Origin: Allobosea sp. 67-29
GTDB taxonomy: Bacteria; Pseudomonadota; Alphaproteobacteria; Rhizobiales; Beijerinckiaceae
Assembly: GCF_001898115.1 (NCBI RefSeq)
Contig: NZ_MKSQ01000008.1
Coordinates: 35,379 to 99,378 of the forward strand
Direction: 5' to 3'
DNA: 64,000 nucleotides
The translations under genes and the position numbers were made by a program. The notes beneath the pieces are model-generated. The model did no database searches, was not told the origin of the DNA, and saw only the letters and a program-made list of their open reading frames with translations. Shown here one piece after another: positions 8,756 to 18,908 of the stretch. Every line of letters starts with the position of its first letter. Positions within the stretch are counted from its first letter, which is position 1.

Positions 8756-10126
8756 ATGACTACCGTCACCCTGACGGCGGCTGCCGCGCCCGAGCGCGCC
8801 GGCAAGCGCGCCACCTCGTTCTATCGCGCCGTTTGGCGCTGGCATTTCTATGCCGGTCTCCTCACCCTGCCGTTCCTCATCCTGCTCGCCGTGACGGGCG
8901 GACTCTACCTGTTCAGGGGCGAGCTCGACGGCCTGATTCACCGGGACGTCAAGCGCGTCGAGGCACGCGCGGCCGCCCCCCGCCCTCCGAGCGAGCTCGT
9001 CGCAAGGGCGCTCCAGGCGCTCCCGGGCAAGGCCGTGAAATACATGCCGCCCGAAACGGCCACGAATTCGGCGGAGGTCACGATCCTAGGTACCGACGGC
9101 GCAAAGACCGTGGTCTATGTCGATCCCTACGACGCGCGCGTCCTCGGGCAGATCGCGGACCGCGGGACCGCGATGTGGATCGTCCGGCAATTGCACAGCC
9201 TCGGCTATTTCGGGCCGGTCGCGAAAGGCGTCATCGAGATCGTCGGCGGCTGGGCGATCCTGCTCGTGCTTAGCGGGCTCTATCTGTGGTGGCCGCGTCG
9301 GCAGGGCGGCGGCATCGTCACGGTGCGCGGCAAGCCGCGGCAGCGCGTGTTCTGGCGCGACCTGCACGCGGTCACGGGCCTGCTCGCAGGCGGGTTCATC
9401 CTGTTCCTCGCCGTCACCGGGATGCCTTGGTCGGTGCTGTGGGGCGCCAAGGTCAATCAGTGGGCGAACGGCCATAATTTCGGTTATCCGGCAGGCGTAC
9501 GCGTGGCAGTGCCCATGTCGGACGAGCACCTCGCCCATGGCGGCCCGACGACATGGTCGCTCGAACAGGCTCGCCTGCCACGGTCGATGAGCGCAGGCAC
9601 GGGCCCCATCGGCCTCGATGCGGCGGTGGCGACGCTCGACCGCCTCGGGCTGACGCGGGGCTATGCCGTGAACCTGCCAAGCGGCCCCCGTGGCGTCTAT
9701 ACCGGCTCGGTCTATCCGAAGGACCTCGCGCTCCAGCGCGTCATTCATCTCGACCAGTACAGCGGCAAGCCGCTCCTCGACATGAGCTATGCCGACTACG
9801 GACCGCTGGGCAAGGCACTGGAATGGGGCATCAACGTCCATATGGGCCAGGAATTCGGCCTTGCGAACCAGCTCGTCATGCTCGCCGCCTGCTGTGGCAC
9901 CGTCCTGCTCTGCGTCTCCGCGGTGGTGATGTGGTGGAAGCGTCGGCCGGCCGGCTCTCTCGGCACTCCACCCTTGCCTGCGGACCGGAGGAGCCTCGTC
10001 ATCGTCTTCGCAATTCTGGCCGTCGGCGGCGTGGTCTTCCCGCTCGTCGGCGCCTCGCTGATCGCGATGGCGCTCATCGACTGGCTGGCCCACAGGAATG
10101 CGCAACCAGAACGTGCATTAACCTAA
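8756..10126 (+). CDS. PepSY-associated TM protein (iron-uptake type)
   Basis: A 456-aa inner-membrane protein of the PepSY_TM family, often found with siderophore receptors and implicated in reducing or releasing imported ferric siderophores. Membrane segments are at about residues 34-54, 163-183, 202-225, 370-394 and 412-438. The first begins WHFYAGLLTLP with its conserved histidine, and the third DLHAVTGLLAGG has another. The periplasmic loop after segment 1 carries the PepSY-like fold. No receptor or siderophore genes are adjacent; only the DUF2946-like gene upstream. No clear Fur or Irr box was found in the GC-rich leader. Confidence 0.88.
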   Translation: MTTVTLTAAAAPERAGKRATSFYRAVWRWHFYAGLLTLPFLILLAVTGGLYLFRGELDGLIHRDVKRVEARAAAPRPPSELVARALQALPGKAVKYMPPETATNSAEVTILGTDGAKTVVYVDPYDARVLGQIADRGTAMWIVRQLHSLGYFGPVAKGVIEIVGGWAILLVLSGLYLWWPRRQGGGIVTVRGKPRQRVFWRDLHAVTGLLAGGFILFLAVTGMPWSVLWGAKVNQWANGHNFGYPAGVRVAVPMSDEHLAHGGPTTWSLEQARLPRSMSAGTGPIGLDAAVATLDRLGLTRGYAVNLPSGPRGVYTGSVYPKDLALQRVIHLDQYSGKPLLDMSYADYGPLGKALEWGINVHMGQEFGLANQLVMLAACCGTVLLCVSAVVMWWKRRPAGSLGTPPLPADRRSLVIVFAILAVGGVVFPLVGASLIAMALIDWLAHRNAQPERALT

Positions 10127-10276
10127 CGACAATCGCCACTGCATAAGCTGTCGAAGAAAAAAGTCGAGGAGCGGGCGTATCCGCGCCCGTTCCTTTGGAA
10201 AAAGCCCTATCGGCTTAAGAGTAAATCAAGTTCGCGCCTTGCAATGTCCCGGCTACGTTACTGCCTGGGGGCCTTC

Positions 10277-11293
10277 ATGCTGCGCAACCTGACCCGGATG
10301 CCGACCGACCTGTCGTCGGATTCGCGCCGTCAGCTGCTGAATGCCGTCACCGACCTGTTCCTGCTGGACCAGGAGCCGACCGAGGCCAGCAAGGAGCATT
10401 ACGGCCAGATCGCCGTGACCTCGCTCTCCCATCTCGGAGACGAGGAGCGCAGGGGCTATGCCGACCGCGTCGCTGCCATGCCGACCCTGCCACGCAACGT
10501 CGCCGTGACGCTCGGCGGCGATGGCAATGCCGAGGTGGCGCGGCTGGTCCTGACCTTGTCGCCGGTGCTGACCGACAGCGACCTCGCCGCCATCGCCGTC
10601 AGCCAGACCCAGCAGCATCTGGCAGCCATCGCCGAGCGCGCGCGCCTGTCCGAACGCGTCACCGACATCCTCGTCGAGCGGGGCGACCGGACCGTGCTCA
10701 CCACGGTCAGCGCCAATGAGGGCGCCGCCTTCTCGGATCGCGGCTTCGACCGCTTGCTGGAGCGTGGCAACGGCGACGCCGCGATCGCCGGTAATCTGGC
10801 CCGCCGTTCCGACCTCGAGCCGAAACGCGCCGAGCGCGTGCTGCGTATCGTCGGGCAACTCGCCGAAACCGCGGCTGGCGCCAACTCGGACCCGCAATCG
10901 CTCGCCCGCCAGGCGCGCCAGCAGCGGCTCGAGGTGAAGCTGCTACTCTCCGACCTCGCCGCCAAGGTGCGCGAGGTCGACGACGTGCTGATCATGCTGG
11001 CCGACGAAGACCGGGCCTACCATCTCGCGCAGGTCCTGTCCCAGGTCGCCGACATCACGCCGGAGCAGGCGCTGCGCGTGCTGATGCAGCGCGACGCGAG
11101 CGGCATCGCGGTGACCTGTCGCTCGCTCGGCGTCGGCGCGACCGCATTCCGCGCCATCCTGCAGTTGCGCGCGCGGCGGCTGTATTTCTCCCTGCGCGAT
11201 ATCGACGACGACGTCGAAGCCTATGCGAAACTCGACCTTGCCACCGCCGAGCGGACCCTGCGCTTCCTCAAGCTGCGGACAAAGATCGCCTGA
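10277..11293 (+). CDS. DUF2336 domain-containing protein
   Basis: A 338-aa mostly helical cytoplasmic protein. It shows the DUF2336 signature: an N-terminal RRQLLNAVTDLFL helix, repeated HEAT-like helices (for example LSPVLTDSDLAAIA, then QTQQHLAAIAERARLSERVTDILVERGD), and the ending RTLRFLKLRTKIA. The family is largely confined to alphaproteobacteria and has no assigned function. I prefer the ATG at 10277, which has GGGGG 5 nt upstream, over one 33 nt earlier with no ribosome site. A weak TTAA-N7-TCAA element (10214-10228) lies in the leader. Confidence 0.8.
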   Translation: MLRNLTRMPTDLSSDSRRQLLNAVTDLFLLDQEPTEASKEHYGQIAVTSLSHLGDEERRGYADRVAAMPTLPRNVAVTLGGDGNAEVARLVLTLSPVLTDSDLAAIAVSQTQQHLAAIAERARLSERVTDILVERGDRTVLTTVSANEGAAFSDRGFDRLLERGNGDAAIAGNLARRSDLEPKRAERVLRIVGQLAETAAGANSDPQSLARQARQQRLEVKLLLSDLAAKVREVDDVLIMLADEDRAYHLAQVLSQVADITPEQALRVLMQRDASGIAVTCRSLGVGATAFRAILQLRARRLYFSLRDIDDDVEAYAKLDLATAERTLRFLKLRTKIA

Positions 11294-11386
11294 ACGCCGG
11301 GGCCGTATCGGCGCCTGCGCCACAAAACCGCGACATTCGGCCGGCCACATGCTAGCGTTTCGCGGAATGTCCGGCGCAAGGAAGCC

Positions 11387-12001
11387 TTGAACGTGAGATT
11401 TTCGGTTGTTTCTGCCACGATGGCGGCCGCAGCGCTGATGATCGCGACCGGAGCGGGAGCAGCCCGCGCTCAGACGGCGCTGCCCCTGACCGGCTTCGGC
11501 AGCCTGCCTTCCTTCGCCTGGGACGGCCCGACCCTTTCGCCGAAGTGGGAGGGCTCCTATGCCCGCATCTCCTCCGGCTTCCAGGTGACGAGCGGCAAGC
11601 ACATGGCGACCAGCGCTGGACCGACCTTCGGCCTCGAGATGGGGACGATGCGGCGAGAGGGCAATTTCGTCTACGGCATCGTCGGCGCGGTCGACTACGC
11701 TCCCTCCATCGGCGGATACGGCGTGCCGAGCTTCGGCAGCATCGCCTATACGCGCGACTTCGCCGGCGCGTTCCAGATCAAGACCGGCGTGCTCGTGACG
11801 CCGGATGTCCTGCTCTACACAAAGGTCGGCATGTCGGCGGCGAACGAGACCTGGCGCTATGGTGCGACGCCGTTCTCCACTCCCTTCACGCGCAGCGACA
11901 TCGCCCTTCGGCCGGAGGCGCGCGCGGGCGTGGAGTGGGCCGTCACCGACAAGCTGACGCTCGGCCTCGAAGTCGGCGTTGTCGGCCAGCGGATTCGCTG
12001 A
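11387..12001 (+). CDS. Small outer-membrane beta-barrel protein
   Basis: A 204-aa exported protein. A signal peptide covers about residues 1-28 (VVSATMAAAALMIATGAGAARA, cleavage near ARAQ). The mature part alternates hydrophobic and polar residues as in eight-stranded barrels: SYARISSGFQV, FVYGIVGAVDYAP, AFQIKTGVLVTPDVLLYTKVG, then LTLGLEVGVVGQRIR, although the last residue is Arg rather than Phe. The start is uncertain between TTG (given) and GTG at 11393; AAGGA serves both. It resembles Omp25/31-like porin-family proteins, role unknown. Confidence 0.72.
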   Translation: MNVRFSVVSATMAAAALMIATGAGAARAQTALPLTGFGSLPSFAWDGPTLSPKWEGSYARISSGFQVTSGKHMATSAGPTFGLEMGTMRREGNFVYGIVGAVDYAPSIGGYGVPSFGSIAYTRDFAGAFQIKTGVLVTPDVLLYTKVGMSAANETWRYGATPFSTPFTRSDIALRPEARAGVEWAVTDKLTLGLEVGVVGQRIR

Positions 12002-12013
12002 GACCCCGATTCA

Positions 12014-12043
12014 AGCGGTTGCGCGCTTGATTCCGCAACCGCT
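12014..12043. terminator. Hairpin between convergent OMP and parC genes
   Basis: A perfect 10-bp stem (AGCGGTTGCG pairing with CGCAACCGCT) with a 10-nt loop lies 12 nt after the outer-membrane-protein stop and about 60 nt from the parC stop. It lacks a T-run on either strand, so it may be a weak or Rho-assisted terminator. Confidence 0.4.
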
Positions 12044-12102
12044 CGCAAGGCTCTGATTTCCCGCACCATTCGAGAGCGGGACGCGAAGATTCGCAGGCCA
12101 CC

Positions 12103-14349
12103 TCACCCTCCGAAGGTGTTGCTCTTCGGGAAGCCCTTGGGCGGCAGGCGGCCGGCCTCGGCGCGGTGGCCGAGCCATTCGAGCAGGTCGGCCTGCGCCA
12201 CCGTCCAGGTCCGGCCGGAGGTGTCGCGCCAGGTCAGGCCGTCGGCCAGGTTGAAGGTCTTGGCGTCGGAGAGGCCGCCATCCTTGTAGCGCTGCAGGCG
12301 CACGCCCTTGCCGCGGCCCATCTCCGCCACTTCCGAGATCGGGAAGCAGAGCAGCTTGCGGTTCTGGCCGATGATCGCGACGTGGTCGCCATCGGCCGGC
12401 ACCGCCAGCATCGCGACATGCGCGCCGTCGACATTGAGCACTTGCCGGCCCTTGCGCGTGTTGGCGACGACATCGTCGGCCGGTGCGACGAAACCCCTGC
12501 CCTCGCTCGACACCATCAGCAGCTTCGAGCCCGGCTTATAGGGGAAGGCGGAGACGATCTCGGCCGTCTCCTCCAGCTCGATCATCAGGCGGATCGGATC
12601 GCCGAAACCGCGGCCGCCGGGCAGCTTCGAGGCGTCGAGCGTGAAGACCTTGCCGTTCGAGGCCAGCACCAGCACCTTCGCCGTGGTCTCGGTGAAGAAG
12701 GCCGTCTGGAGTGCATCGTCGCCCTTGAAGGAGAAGCTCGACTTGTCCTGGACATGGCCCTTCAAGGCCCTGATCCAGCCCTTCTTCGAGATCACGACCG
12801 TGATCGGCTCGCGCTCGACCATGGCCTGGGTCAGGTCGATATCGGCGGTCTCCGGCATGTCCGCGAAATCGGTGCGGCGCTTGCCGATCGCGGTTTCCGG
12901 GCCGAAGGTCTTCTTCACCTGGCGGATGTCCCAGGCGATGGTCTTCCACTGCGTCGCCTCGGAGGCGAGCAGATCCTCGATCTGCGACTTCTCCTTGGTG
13001 AGTTCGTCGAGCTCGGTCTTGAGCTGCATCTCCTCGAGCTTGCGGAGCGCCCTCAGACGCGTGTCGAGGATCGCGTTGGCCTGGATCTCGGTGAGGTCGA
13101 AGACCTTCATCAGCTCGATCTTCGGCTCGTCCTCCTCGCGGATGATCTTGATCACCCGGTCGAGATCCAGATAGACGATGAGCAGGCCACGCAGGATTTC
13201 GAGGCGCTTGTCGATCTGGCCGAGCCGGAAGCGCGAGCGCCGCTGCAGCACCTCGCGGCGATGGTCGAGCCAGGCCCGCAGAGCCTCGGCAAGCCCGAGC
13301 ACGCGCGGCACCAGCCCGCCGGTCAGCACGTTCATGTTCATGGAGATACGCGCTTCCAGCTCGGAGAGCCGGAACAGCGATTCCATCATCAGGTTGGGAT
13401 CGACATTGCGGGCGCGCGGCTCGATGACGATACGGATGTCCTCCGCCGATTCATCGCGCAGGTCCGCGACCAGCGGCAGCTTCTTGTCGTTGAGTAGCTC
13501 GGCGATCTTCTCGATCAGGCGGCCCTTCGAGACCATGTAGGGGATCTCGGTGACCACCGCGAGCCAGGTGCCGCGGCCCTGATCCTCGACATGCCAGCGC
13601 GCGCGGGTGCGGAAGGCGCCGCGCCCGGTGCGATAGGTCTCCGCCATCGAAGACCGGCTCTCGACGATGATGCCGCCGGTCGGGAAATCCGGGCCGGGCA
13701 CGAAGGTCATGAGTTGCTCGGAGGAGGTCTCCGGGTGCTGGATCAGGTAGAGCGCCGCGTCGCACAGCTCCGCCGCGTTGTGCGGCGGGATCGAGGTCGC
13801 CATGCCGACCGCGATTCCCTGCGAGCCGTTGGCGAGCAGGTTCGGGAAGGCGGCCGGGAGCACGACCGGCTCCTCGTCCTCGCCGTTATAGGTCTCGCGG
13901 AAATCGACCGCGTCCTCGTCGATTCCGTCGAGGAGCAGGCGCGCGACCTCGGTCATGCGCGCTTCGGTGTAGCGGTAGGCGGCGGCGTTATCGCCATCGA
14001 TATTGCCGAAATTGCCCTGCCCGTCGACGAGCGGGTAGCGCTGGGCGAAATCCTGCGCGAGGCGCACCAGCGCGTCATAGACCGACTGGTCGCCATGCGG
14101 GTGGAACTTGCCGATGACGTCGCCGACGATGCGGGCGCATTTCTTGTGGACCTGGCCGGGGTCGAGCCTGAGCAGCCGCATGGCATGCAGGATGCGGCGG
14201 TGGACCGGCTTCAGGCCGTCGCGCGCATCCGGCAGGGCGCGGTGCATGATCGTGGAGAGCGCATAGGCGAGATAGCGCTCTTCGAGCGCCGATTTCAGAT
14301 CGATGCGCTCGGACTCGTCTTCCGGCGGCGGATCGACCGGTTTGCCCAT
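12103..14349 (-). CDS. parC: DNA topoisomerase IV subunit A
   Basis: Breakage-reunion subunit of topoisomerase IV, which decatenates daughter chromosomes with ParE. The 748-aa length is usual for alphaproteobacteria. The N-terminus shows [36 protein letters not shown], with the winged-helix and the catalytic Tyr region around [11 protein letters not shown] (about residues 120-130, Tyr125 by position). The middle is a long coiled-coil arm ([16 protein letters not shown]) and the C-terminal part forms beta-pinwheel repeats. The absence of a GyrA-box and the neighbouring recO favour ParC over GyrA. Confidence 0.95.
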   Translation of the reverse strand: MGKPVDPPPEDESERIDLKSALEERYLAYALSTIMHRALPDARDGLKPVHRRILHAMRLLRLDPGQVHKKCARIVGDVIGKFHPHGDQSVYDALVRLAQDFAQRYPLVDGQGNFGNIDGDNAAAYRYTEARMTEVARLLLDGIDEDAVDFRETYNGEDEEPVVLPAAFPNLLANGSQGIAVGMATSIPPHNAAELCDAALYLIQHPETSSEQLMTFVPGPDFPTGGIIVESRSSMAETYRTGRGAFRTRARWHVEDQGRGTWLAVVTEIPYMVSKGRLIEKIAELLNDKKLPLVADLRDESAEDIRIVIEPRARNVDPNLMMESLFRLSELEARISMNMNVLTGGLVPRVLGLAEALRAWLDHRREVLQRRSRFRLGQIDKRLEILRGLLIVYLDLDRVIKIIREEDEPKIELMKVFDLTEIQANAILDTRLRALRKLEEMQLKTELDELTKEKSQIEDLLASEATQWKTIAWDIRQVKKTFGPETAIGKRRTDFADMPETADIDLTQAMVEREPITVVISKKGWIRALKGHVQDKSSFSFKGDDALQTAFFTETTAKVLVLASNGKVFTLDASKLPGGRGFGDPIRLMIELEETAEIVSAFPYKPGSKLLMVSSEGRGFVAPADDVVANTRKGRQVLNVDGAHVAMLAVPADGDHVAIIGQNRKLLCFPISEVAEMGRGKGVRLQRYKDGGLSDAKTFNLADGLTWRDTSGRTWTVAQADLLEWLGHRAEAGRLPPKGFPKSNTFGG

Positions 14350-14469
14350 GCTGCGTCAGCCCTCGTCTCGTCTCAATTCGCGCCTGCTCTATGGCACGTC
14401 GCGAATCGGCCCGCCAGAACAATGCAGGTACGAAGCCCCCTGCGCAAACGCGGGACGGCCATTTCGCGC

Positions 14470-15231
14470 TTAGGCGGTGGATGATTCGCCAAGCGGCGTG
14501 TCTGTCGACGCGCGGGTCGCCATCTCGACGAGCCGCGCCCGCTCTGGCGGCTCGCGCAGGCCACGCGGATCAAGGATATGGCGGCGCAGGAAGAAGCCCG
14601 TCAGGGCGAAGCCCGAGAGGATATCGGCCGGCGACGGGCGTCGTCCGCCCTGCCCCTCGACGAGGAACGAAGGAAGCTTCAGCAGGCGGTCGAGATAGGG
14701 TTGCGCCGCCCCCCGGCTGACCGCCTTGCCGGATTTCGGCGAGACATGGCTGAGATCGTCGGGCGAGCCGGTGACGGCGCAGCGCGCAAGATCGAGCCCG
14801 AAGCCAAGCTCCGCCAGCATCGCCAATTCGAAGCGGATGATCAGCGCCGGCGCCATCTCCGCTTCGTCGAGATGCGCGACGAGGACGGACAGCCCTTCGT
14901 AGAGGCCGGGATGCGGATCGCGCTCCGGCAGGAGGCGCAGCAGGCCGGCGATCGTGCCGAGCCCGTAGAGTGCGACCGGTGCCGCGATCAGGCGCGCGGC
15001 ATGGGAAGTGAGCAGTTCAACCTTGTACTCGCCGAGGTGCTCGTCGAGTCGCGCGCGCCAGGTCAGCGAGACGTGGTTGCCCGGTTGCAACTGAGACTGG
15101 CTTTTCGCGGAGCGCCCGCCCCTGACGAGGCCAAGGTGGCGGCCGTGCTCGCGCGTCATCGCCTCCAGGATCACGGCGCTTTCGCCATGAGCCTTGAGGC
15201 CGATGATCGTGCCCTCGTCGGTCCACTCCAT
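14470..15231 (-). CDS. recO: DNA repair protein RecO
   Basis: RecO helps load RecA on SSB-coated DNA with RecF and RecR. The 253-aa protein starts MEWTDEGTIIGLKAHGESAVI, the OB-fold expected for RecO, followed by LVRGGRSAKSQSQLQPGNHVSL. The C-terminal helical part contains FELAMLAELGFGLDLARCAVTG. It lies 120 nt upstream of parC on the same strand; recO and parC are common neighbours in this order, usually after era, but here they lie about 10 kb from era. Confidence 0.93.
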   Translation of the reverse strand: MEWTDEGTIIGLKAHGESAVILEAMTREHGRHLGLVRGGRSAKSQSQLQPGNHVSLTWRARLDEHLGEYKVELLTSHAARLIAAPVALYGLGTIAGLLRLLPERDPHPGLYEGLSVLVAHLDEAEMAPALIIRFELAMLAELGFGLDLARCAVTGSPDDLSHVSPKSGKAVSRGAAQPYLDRLLKLPSFLVEGQGGRRPSPADILSGFALTGFFLRRHILDPRGLREPPERARLVEMATRASTDTPLGESSTA

Positions 15232-15293
15232 GACGACAGGATGTAGGGCAGGAGCGCCTGAGAGGGAACCGGGCTAGTGGCGCACCGCGCGCC

Positions 15294-15677
15294 TCACGCG
15301 ACGTATTGCGCGATGCCGGCGCCGAACGACCAGTCCTCGCGCTTGACCTCGACGAGGCTGATAAAGATGTCGTCCGGCTTCAGGCCGGGCTCCCGGCCGA
15401 GGTTCTCTGCAATCGCGGCGTAGAGCTTCTTCTTCTGCGTGACGCCGCGTGTATTGGCGACGGTGAGCTGGATGATCACCAGCCTGTCGCTGCGATTGAA
15501 GCCGAAATAGTTGGCATCGAAAACGAACTCGTCGGCATCGTGCTGGTGGACGACGGCGAACAGGTCCTTTTCCGGCACCTCGAAGGTCTCGCGCAGGGCC
15601 TTGTAGACGCCGTCGATGATCGCGGCCGGCTCGGAAGCCGGACGGCCGCGGCGCATGGAAATCCTGATCAGGGGCAT
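15294..15677 (-). CDS. Tautomerase-family protein
   Basis: A 127-aa cytoplasmic protein of the tautomerase superfamily. The first residue after Met is Pro (MPLIRISM), the catalytic proline exposed after Met removal. It has two-unit length, like the double-size tautomerases, with KKKLYAAIAENLGREPGLKPDDIFISLVEV in the second half. GGAGAAG precedes the start. The substrate is unknown. It is divergent from a LysR regulator with a palindrome between them, so it is probably that regulator's target. Confidence 0.85.
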   Translation of the reverse strand: MPLIRISMRRGRPASEPAAIIDGVYKALRETFEVPEKDLFAVVHQHDADEFVFDANYFGFNRSDRLVIIQLTVANTRGVTQKKKLYAAIAENLGREPGLKPDDIFISLVEVKREDWSFGAGIAQYVA

Positions 15678-15756
15678 GGTTCTTCTCCATCTGCGGCGGC
15701 GGGAGCGGCCGCCGTCGACATGGACAAGCTAGCAATCGCGGTAAAAACGTGAAACC

Positions 15757-15781
15757 GTATCTATCGATATATCAATGATAC
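15757..15781. promoter_or_regulatory. Likely LysR-type operator between tautomerase gene and LysR gene
   Basis: The arms GTATC (15757-15761) and GATAC (15777-15781) are an inverted repeat around an AT-rich core containing the nested palindromes TATCGATA and GATATATC. The element lies 13 nt before the LysR start and 79 nt before the tautomerase start, where LysR-type T-N11-A boxes usually sit. Confidence 0.55.
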
Positions 15782-15794
15782 GGAATCTTGATTT

Positions 15795-16640
15795 ATGGCC
15801 TCACCTGCTCTTGATGTGGAAGCCGTCTCCGCGTTCCTCCGGGCGGCCGAACTCTCCAGCTTCACCCGTGCGGCGGAAGCGCTCGGCTCGACCCAATCTC
15901 TGGTCAGCACGCGGATCAAGCGGCTCGAAACCACGCTCGGCAAGCCGCTGCTGCAACGTCATCCGCGTCTGGTACGCCTGACGCCGGAGGGCGAACGTTT
16001 CCTGCCGGCGGCGCGGGAGTTCCTGTCGGCGCATGGGCGCGCCCTGGCGGCCCTCGAGACGCAGCCAGAGGGCATCGCGATCGGGCTCAGCGAACAGGCG
16101 GTGGGGCCGGATGTGCCTGCGCTGCTGGCGCGATTGACCGCCCATGATCCGTCCCTCGTGGTCAATCTCCGCATCGAGCCCTCGAGCTTGCTGGAAGCTG
16201 CCTTCGAGGCCGGAGAGCTCGATGCCGTGGTCGTACGCCGGATCGGCGCGGGCAAGACCGGCGAGGTCTTGCGAGAGGATGTCTTCGGCTGGTTCGCCTC
16301 GCCTGCCCTGGCAGCGCAGCCGGATGCGACCCTGCCGATGATCAGCCTCGTCAGCGAATGCCGCCTGAGGCGCCACGCCATAGAGGCGCTGACCGGCTGC
16401 GGGCGGCCCTGGCGCGAGGCCTTCATCGGTGGCGGGATGGCGGCTGTCGTGGCGGCCGTCTCGGGCGGCCTCGGGGTCGCCCCGCTGGCAGCTCGAATCG
16501 CCCCGCGGGACGCCGTGGACGTCGGCGCGGCCTGGGGACTGCCGCCGCTCGGCCGCTCCCAGGTCGTTCTGCGCAGCCAGGTCGCGAGTGCCCGCGGGCG
16601 CGGCTTCGTGCGCGAGCTGGCGGCAGCCTTCCGGGGTTGA
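15795..16640 (+). CDS. LysR-family transcriptional regulator
   Basis: A 281-aa DNA-binding regulator. The winged helix-turn-helix is at residues about 6-65 (VSAFLRAAELSSFTRAAEAL, then STQSLVSTRIKRLE), followed by the periplasmic-binding-like effector domain, ending near VRELAAAFRG. It probably controls the divergently transcribed tautomerase gene and itself through the palindrome just upstream. The inducer is unknown. The gene runs convergently into rsh with a 51-nt gap. Confidence 0.9.
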   Translation: MASPALDVEAVSAFLRAAELSSFTRAAEALGSTQSLVSTRIKRLETTLGKPLLQRHPRLVRLTPEGERFLPAAREFLSAHGRALAALETQPEGIAIGLSEQAVGPDVPALLARLTAHDPSLVVNLRIEPSSLLEAAFEAGELDAVVVRRIGAGKTGEVLREDVFGWFASPALAAQPDATLPMISLVSECRLRRHAIEALTGCGRPWREAFIGGGMAAVVAAVSGGLGVAPLAARIAPRDAVDVGAAWGLPPLGRSQVVLRSQVASARGRGFVRELAAAFRG

Positions 16641-16691
16641 TCCCGCTCGCCGCGCGCCGGTCCCCCAAGCAGGGCCGCGCCTGTGCCCGGC

Positions 16692-18908
16692 TCAGCCCAG
16701 GACGCGCTCGACGCGGCTGATCTGCCGCTTCTCGCGCAACTCGCTGATGATTGCCGAGAGGTGCTTCAGGTCCCAGACGGTCAGGTCGATGGTGACGTCG
16801 GTGAAGTCCGGATTCGGGCGGTTCATCTGCACGGCGTCGATGTTGCCGTCATGCTCGGCGATGATCGTGGTGATCTGAGCGAGCGAGCCGGGCTCGTTGA
16901 TCGACTTCAGCGCGATCCGCGCCGGGAAGCGCTGCGGCGCCTTGTCGTCGAGATCCCAGCGAACATCGAGCCAGCGGTCCGGCTCGTTGTCGAAGGCGGC
17001 CAGCGCCGGCGACTGGATCGGATAGATCGTCACCCCCTCACCCGGCGACAGGATCCCGACGATGCGATCGCCCGGTACGGCGCCGCCCTGCGGCGAGAAG
17101 CGTACGGGCAGATCGCGGCCCAGGCCGCGGATCGGAATCGCGTCGGCACCCGGCTCGCCCGGCAGCTTGAACTTCAGGTTGTCGCCCTGGCCGAGCTCGA
17201 ACCAGTCCTTGCTGTTGGCCGCGGCAGCCGGCCGCCCCTCGCTCGTCGCGCGCTTTTCAGGCTCCAGATCCGGGTAGACCGCCTTGACCACATCGCCGGA
17301 ATACATCTCGCCGCGGCCGACGGCGGCGAGAACGTCGTCCACCGTATTGCGAGCGAGGCGCTTCAGAGCGGCCTTGAGCTTGTCGTCGGAGAAGGCCTTT
17401 TCGGCACGGGTGAAGGCCCGCTCGAGGATCTGGCGGCCGAGGCCGGCATATTGCCGGCGCACGGCGGCGCGGGTGGCGCGGCGGATCGCGGCACGGGCCT
17501 TGCCGGTGACGACGAGCGATTCCCAGGCGGCAGGCGGAGCCTGTCCTTCAGCGCGGGTGATCTCGACCTCGTCGCCGTTCTGCAGTTCGGTCAGCAGCGG
17601 AGCGATGCGGCCGTTGATCTTGGCGCCGACCGCGCTGTTGCCGACATCGGTGTGAACGGCATAGGCGAAGTCGATCGGCGTCGCGCCACGCGGCAGGGCG
17701 ATGAGCCGGCCCTTCGGCGTGAAGCAGAAGACCTGGTCGTGGAAGAGCTCCAGCTTGGTATGCTCGAGGAATTCCTCGGGGCTGTCGCCTTCCGCCAGCA
17801 GGTCGACGGTCCGGCGCAGCCATTGATAGGCCCGGCTCTCGTCGGCGAGCTGGATCGGCTCGCCCGGGCGGCCATCCTTGTAGTGCGCGTGGGCGGCGAT
17901 GCCGTATTCGGCGATGCGGTCCATATTATCGGTGCGGATCTGCAATTCGACGCGGCTGTGGCCCGGGCCCACCACGGTCGTGTGGATCGAGCGATAGTCG
18001 TTCTGCTTGGGCGTCGAGATGTAGTCCTTGTAGCGGCCCGGCACCATCGGCCAGGTCATATGGACCAGGCCCAGCACGCGATAGCAGTCCTCCGGCCTGT
18101 CGACGATGACGCGGAAGCCGAAGATATCCGAAAGCTGCTCGAAGGAGACGGACTTGCGCTCCATCTTCTTCCAGATCGAATATGGTCGCTTGCGCCGGCC
18201 GTGGACCTCGGCCTGGATGCCGCTCGCCGCGAGCTTCTCCTTCAGGTCGTGCTCGATCTCGCCGATGACCTTGCCCTCGCGCTCGGTCACCTCCTCCAGG
18301 CGCTTGGTGACGGTGGCGTGAGCCTCGGGCTTGATGTGACGGAAGGCGAGTTCCTCGAGCTCTTCCCGCAGCTCCTGCATGCCCATGCGGCCGGCCAGCG
18401 GGGCATAGATCTCGATCGTCTCCTCGGCGATGCGCAGGCGCTTCTCCGGCGGCACGAAGTGCAGGGTCCGCATGTTGTGCAGCCGGTCGGCAAGCTTGAC
18501 CAACAGCACGCGGATGTCATCGACGATGGCGAGAAGTAGCTTGCGGAAATTCTCGCCCTGCGCCGCCTTCTTCGAGACGAGATCGAGCTTCTTGATCTTG
18601 GTGAGCCCGTCGACCAGCCGGCGGATATCCGGCCCGAAAAGGTTCTCGATCTCCTCCAGCGTCGCCGCCGTGTCCTCGACCGTGTCGTGCAGCACCGCGG
18701 CGACGATGGTCGCGTCGTCGAGCTTGAGATCGGTCAGGATCGCGGCGACTTCGAGCGGGTGAGCGAAGAAGGGGTCCCCCGAGGCACGCTTCTGCGTGCC
18801 ATGCGCCCGCATGGCGTAGACATAGGCTCGGTTGAGCAGATCCTCATCGGTGTTCGGATTGTAGCTCTTGACCCGGTCAACGAGCTCATACTGCCGCATC
18901 ATGCCCAT
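16692..18908 (-). CDS. rsh: Bifunctional (p)ppGpp synthetase/hydrolase (RSH, SpoT/RelA)
   Basis: Makes and degrades the alarmone (p)ppGpp and sets the stringent and starvation response. In 738 aa: HD hydrolase domain with VLHDTVEDT (His74-Asp75, Glu78-Asp79), synthetase domain with GFRVIVDRPEDCYRVLG and YRSIHTTVVGPG, a TGS domain around LIALPRGATPIDFAYAVH, and a C-terminal ACT domain. Alphaproteobacteria usually carry this single long RSH. The chosen ATG follows GAGGCTGGGG; a TTG 24 nt earlier in frame is less likely. rpoZ lies upstream, separated by a terminator. Confidence 0.95.
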   Translation of the reverse strand: MGMMRQYELVDRVKSYNPNTDEDLLNRAYVYAMRAHGTQKRASGDPFFAHPLEVAAILTDLKLDDATIVAAVLHDTVEDTAATLEEIENLFGPDIRRLVDGLTKIKKLDLVSKKAAQGENFRKLLLAIVDDIRVLLVKLADRLHNMRTLHFVPPEKRLRIAEETIEIYAPLAGRMGMQELREELEELAFRHIKPEAHATVTKRLEEVTEREGKVIGEIEHDLKEKLAASGIQAEVHGRRKRPYSIWKKMERKSVSFEQLSDIFGFRVIVDRPEDCYRVLGLVHMTWPMVPGRYKDYISTPKQNDYRSIHTTVVGPGHSRVELQIRTDNMDRIAEYGIAAHAHYKDGRPGEPIQLADESRAYQWLRRTVDLLAEGDSPEEFLEHTKLELFHDQVFCFTPKGRLIALPRGATPIDFAYAVHTDVGNSAVGAKINGRIAPLLTELQNGDEVEITRAEGQAPPAAWESLVVTGKARAAIRRATRAAVRRQYAGLGRQILERAFTRAEKAFSDDKLKAALKRLARNTVDDVLAAVGRGEMYSGDVVKAVYPDLEPEKRATSEGRPAAAANSKDWFELGQGDNLKFKLPGEPGADAIPIRGLGRDLPVRFSPQGGAVPGDRIVGILSPGEGVTIYPIQSPALAAFDNEPDRWLDVRWDLDDKAPQRFPARIALKSINEPGSLAQITTIIAEHDGNIDAVQMNRPNPDFTDVTIDLTVWDLKHLSAIISELREKRQISRVERVLG

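Noticed and set aside
12166..13497. Long plus-strand frame
   Set aside because: It is antisense to parC, which has clear topoisomerase motifs.
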